DNA of 64,000 bases from Adiantum capillus-veneris (taxonomy: Eukaryota > Streptophyta > Polypodiopsida > Polypodiales > Pteridaceae): positions 45,970,279-46,034,278 of the forward strand of contig CM043970.1 of NCBI GenBank assembly GCA_014529385.2. Reading direction: 5' to 3'. The position numbers and the translations under genes were made by a program. Each line of letters starts with the position of its first letter. Position 1 is the first letter of the stretch. The notes beneath the pieces are model-generated. The model had not been told where the DNA came from, did not search any database, and saw nothing but the letters and a program-made list of their open reading frames with translations. Positions 63,939 through 64,000 of the stretch are shown here, piece after piece.

Positions 63939-64000
63939 AAAAAAGATTTTGAAGAAGAAAAAAAAACATGGTTTTAGGGAAAAAAAAATTTGAAGAGAGA
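63838..64000 (+). promoter_or_regulatory. Candidate core promoter, leader and start codon of a gene running off the window
   Basis: TATAAATATATATA (about 63845) is followed by a 45-base CT tract (63891-63936), typical of plant leaders, then an A-rich stretch and AACATGG at 63966-63972. An ATG at 63968 in good context would start MVLGKKK, open to the window end. The coding part seen is too short to support a gene. Confidence 0.3.

Overview
This window looks like repeat-dominated nuclear DNA of a large-genome land plant. Only one clearly intact, multi-exon host gene is visible, on the minus strand at 56907-60781. It is a plastid-type bile acid:sodium symporter family (BASS) gene with six exons and an N-terminal extension resembling a plastid transit peptide. 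Nearly everything else is retroelement sequence in various stages of decay, plus many dinucleotide microsatellites. A fern, lycophyte or gymnosperm-type genome would fit, but nothing in the sequence fixes the species.

Layout. 1-25.2 kb is a multi-level nest of LTR retrotransposons. The outermost is an old Ty3/gypsy chromovirus remnant (A, from <1 to about 25240). Into its chromodomain a second Ty3/gypsy chromovirus (D, 3957-24205) inserted, with a perfect CTTTT target-site duplication. D's 5' LTR was then hit by a solo LTR (E, 5524-7137, perfect TTTAA duplication). D's 3' LTR was hit by a dual-RNase-H, Tat-like element (C, 15150-23146). C has a long intact gag-protease reading frame, but its pol has one in-frame stop, a changed RT catalytic box and a 3' deletion. 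25.3-29.5 kb is a second, heavily decayed Tat-like element (F). 29.5-35 kb is AT-rich non-coding DNA with a three-copy array of hairpin-bearing modules (about 33.1-33.9 kb). 35-37 kb holds gypsy fragments on both strands and a short copia-type LTR with a primer-binding site.

37.3-43 kb contains three copies of a roughly 0.5-0.77 kb repeat spaced about 2.31 kb apart. Each carries a short hairpin whose stem is kept by paired substitutions. Between the second and third copy lies an unrecognised degenerate coding segment on the minus strand (40395-41530). 44-47 kb has a copia gag scrap and a decayed reverse transcriptase with a YMDD box that resembles Penelope-like enzymes more than LTR or LINE enzymes. 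49.5-50.2 kb has an unidentified coding-like stretch. 52.1-53.4 kb is a LINE remnant (endonuclease and RT, minus strand), and 53.6-54.3 kb is a copia gag remnant. 56.9-61.2 kb is the BASS gene and its leader. 62.4-64 kb has a duplicated block carrying a G-box, a long GT tract and the N-terminus of an unidentified minus-strand ORF; a candidate gene start faces right at the window edge.

The retroelements do not work together with the host gene. What they record is a time order: A is oldest, then D, then C and E. C is younger than D because it sits inside D, and its two LTR copies look more alike than D's two. All splice sites and frames were read by eye. No database search, alignment program or RNA evidence was available.
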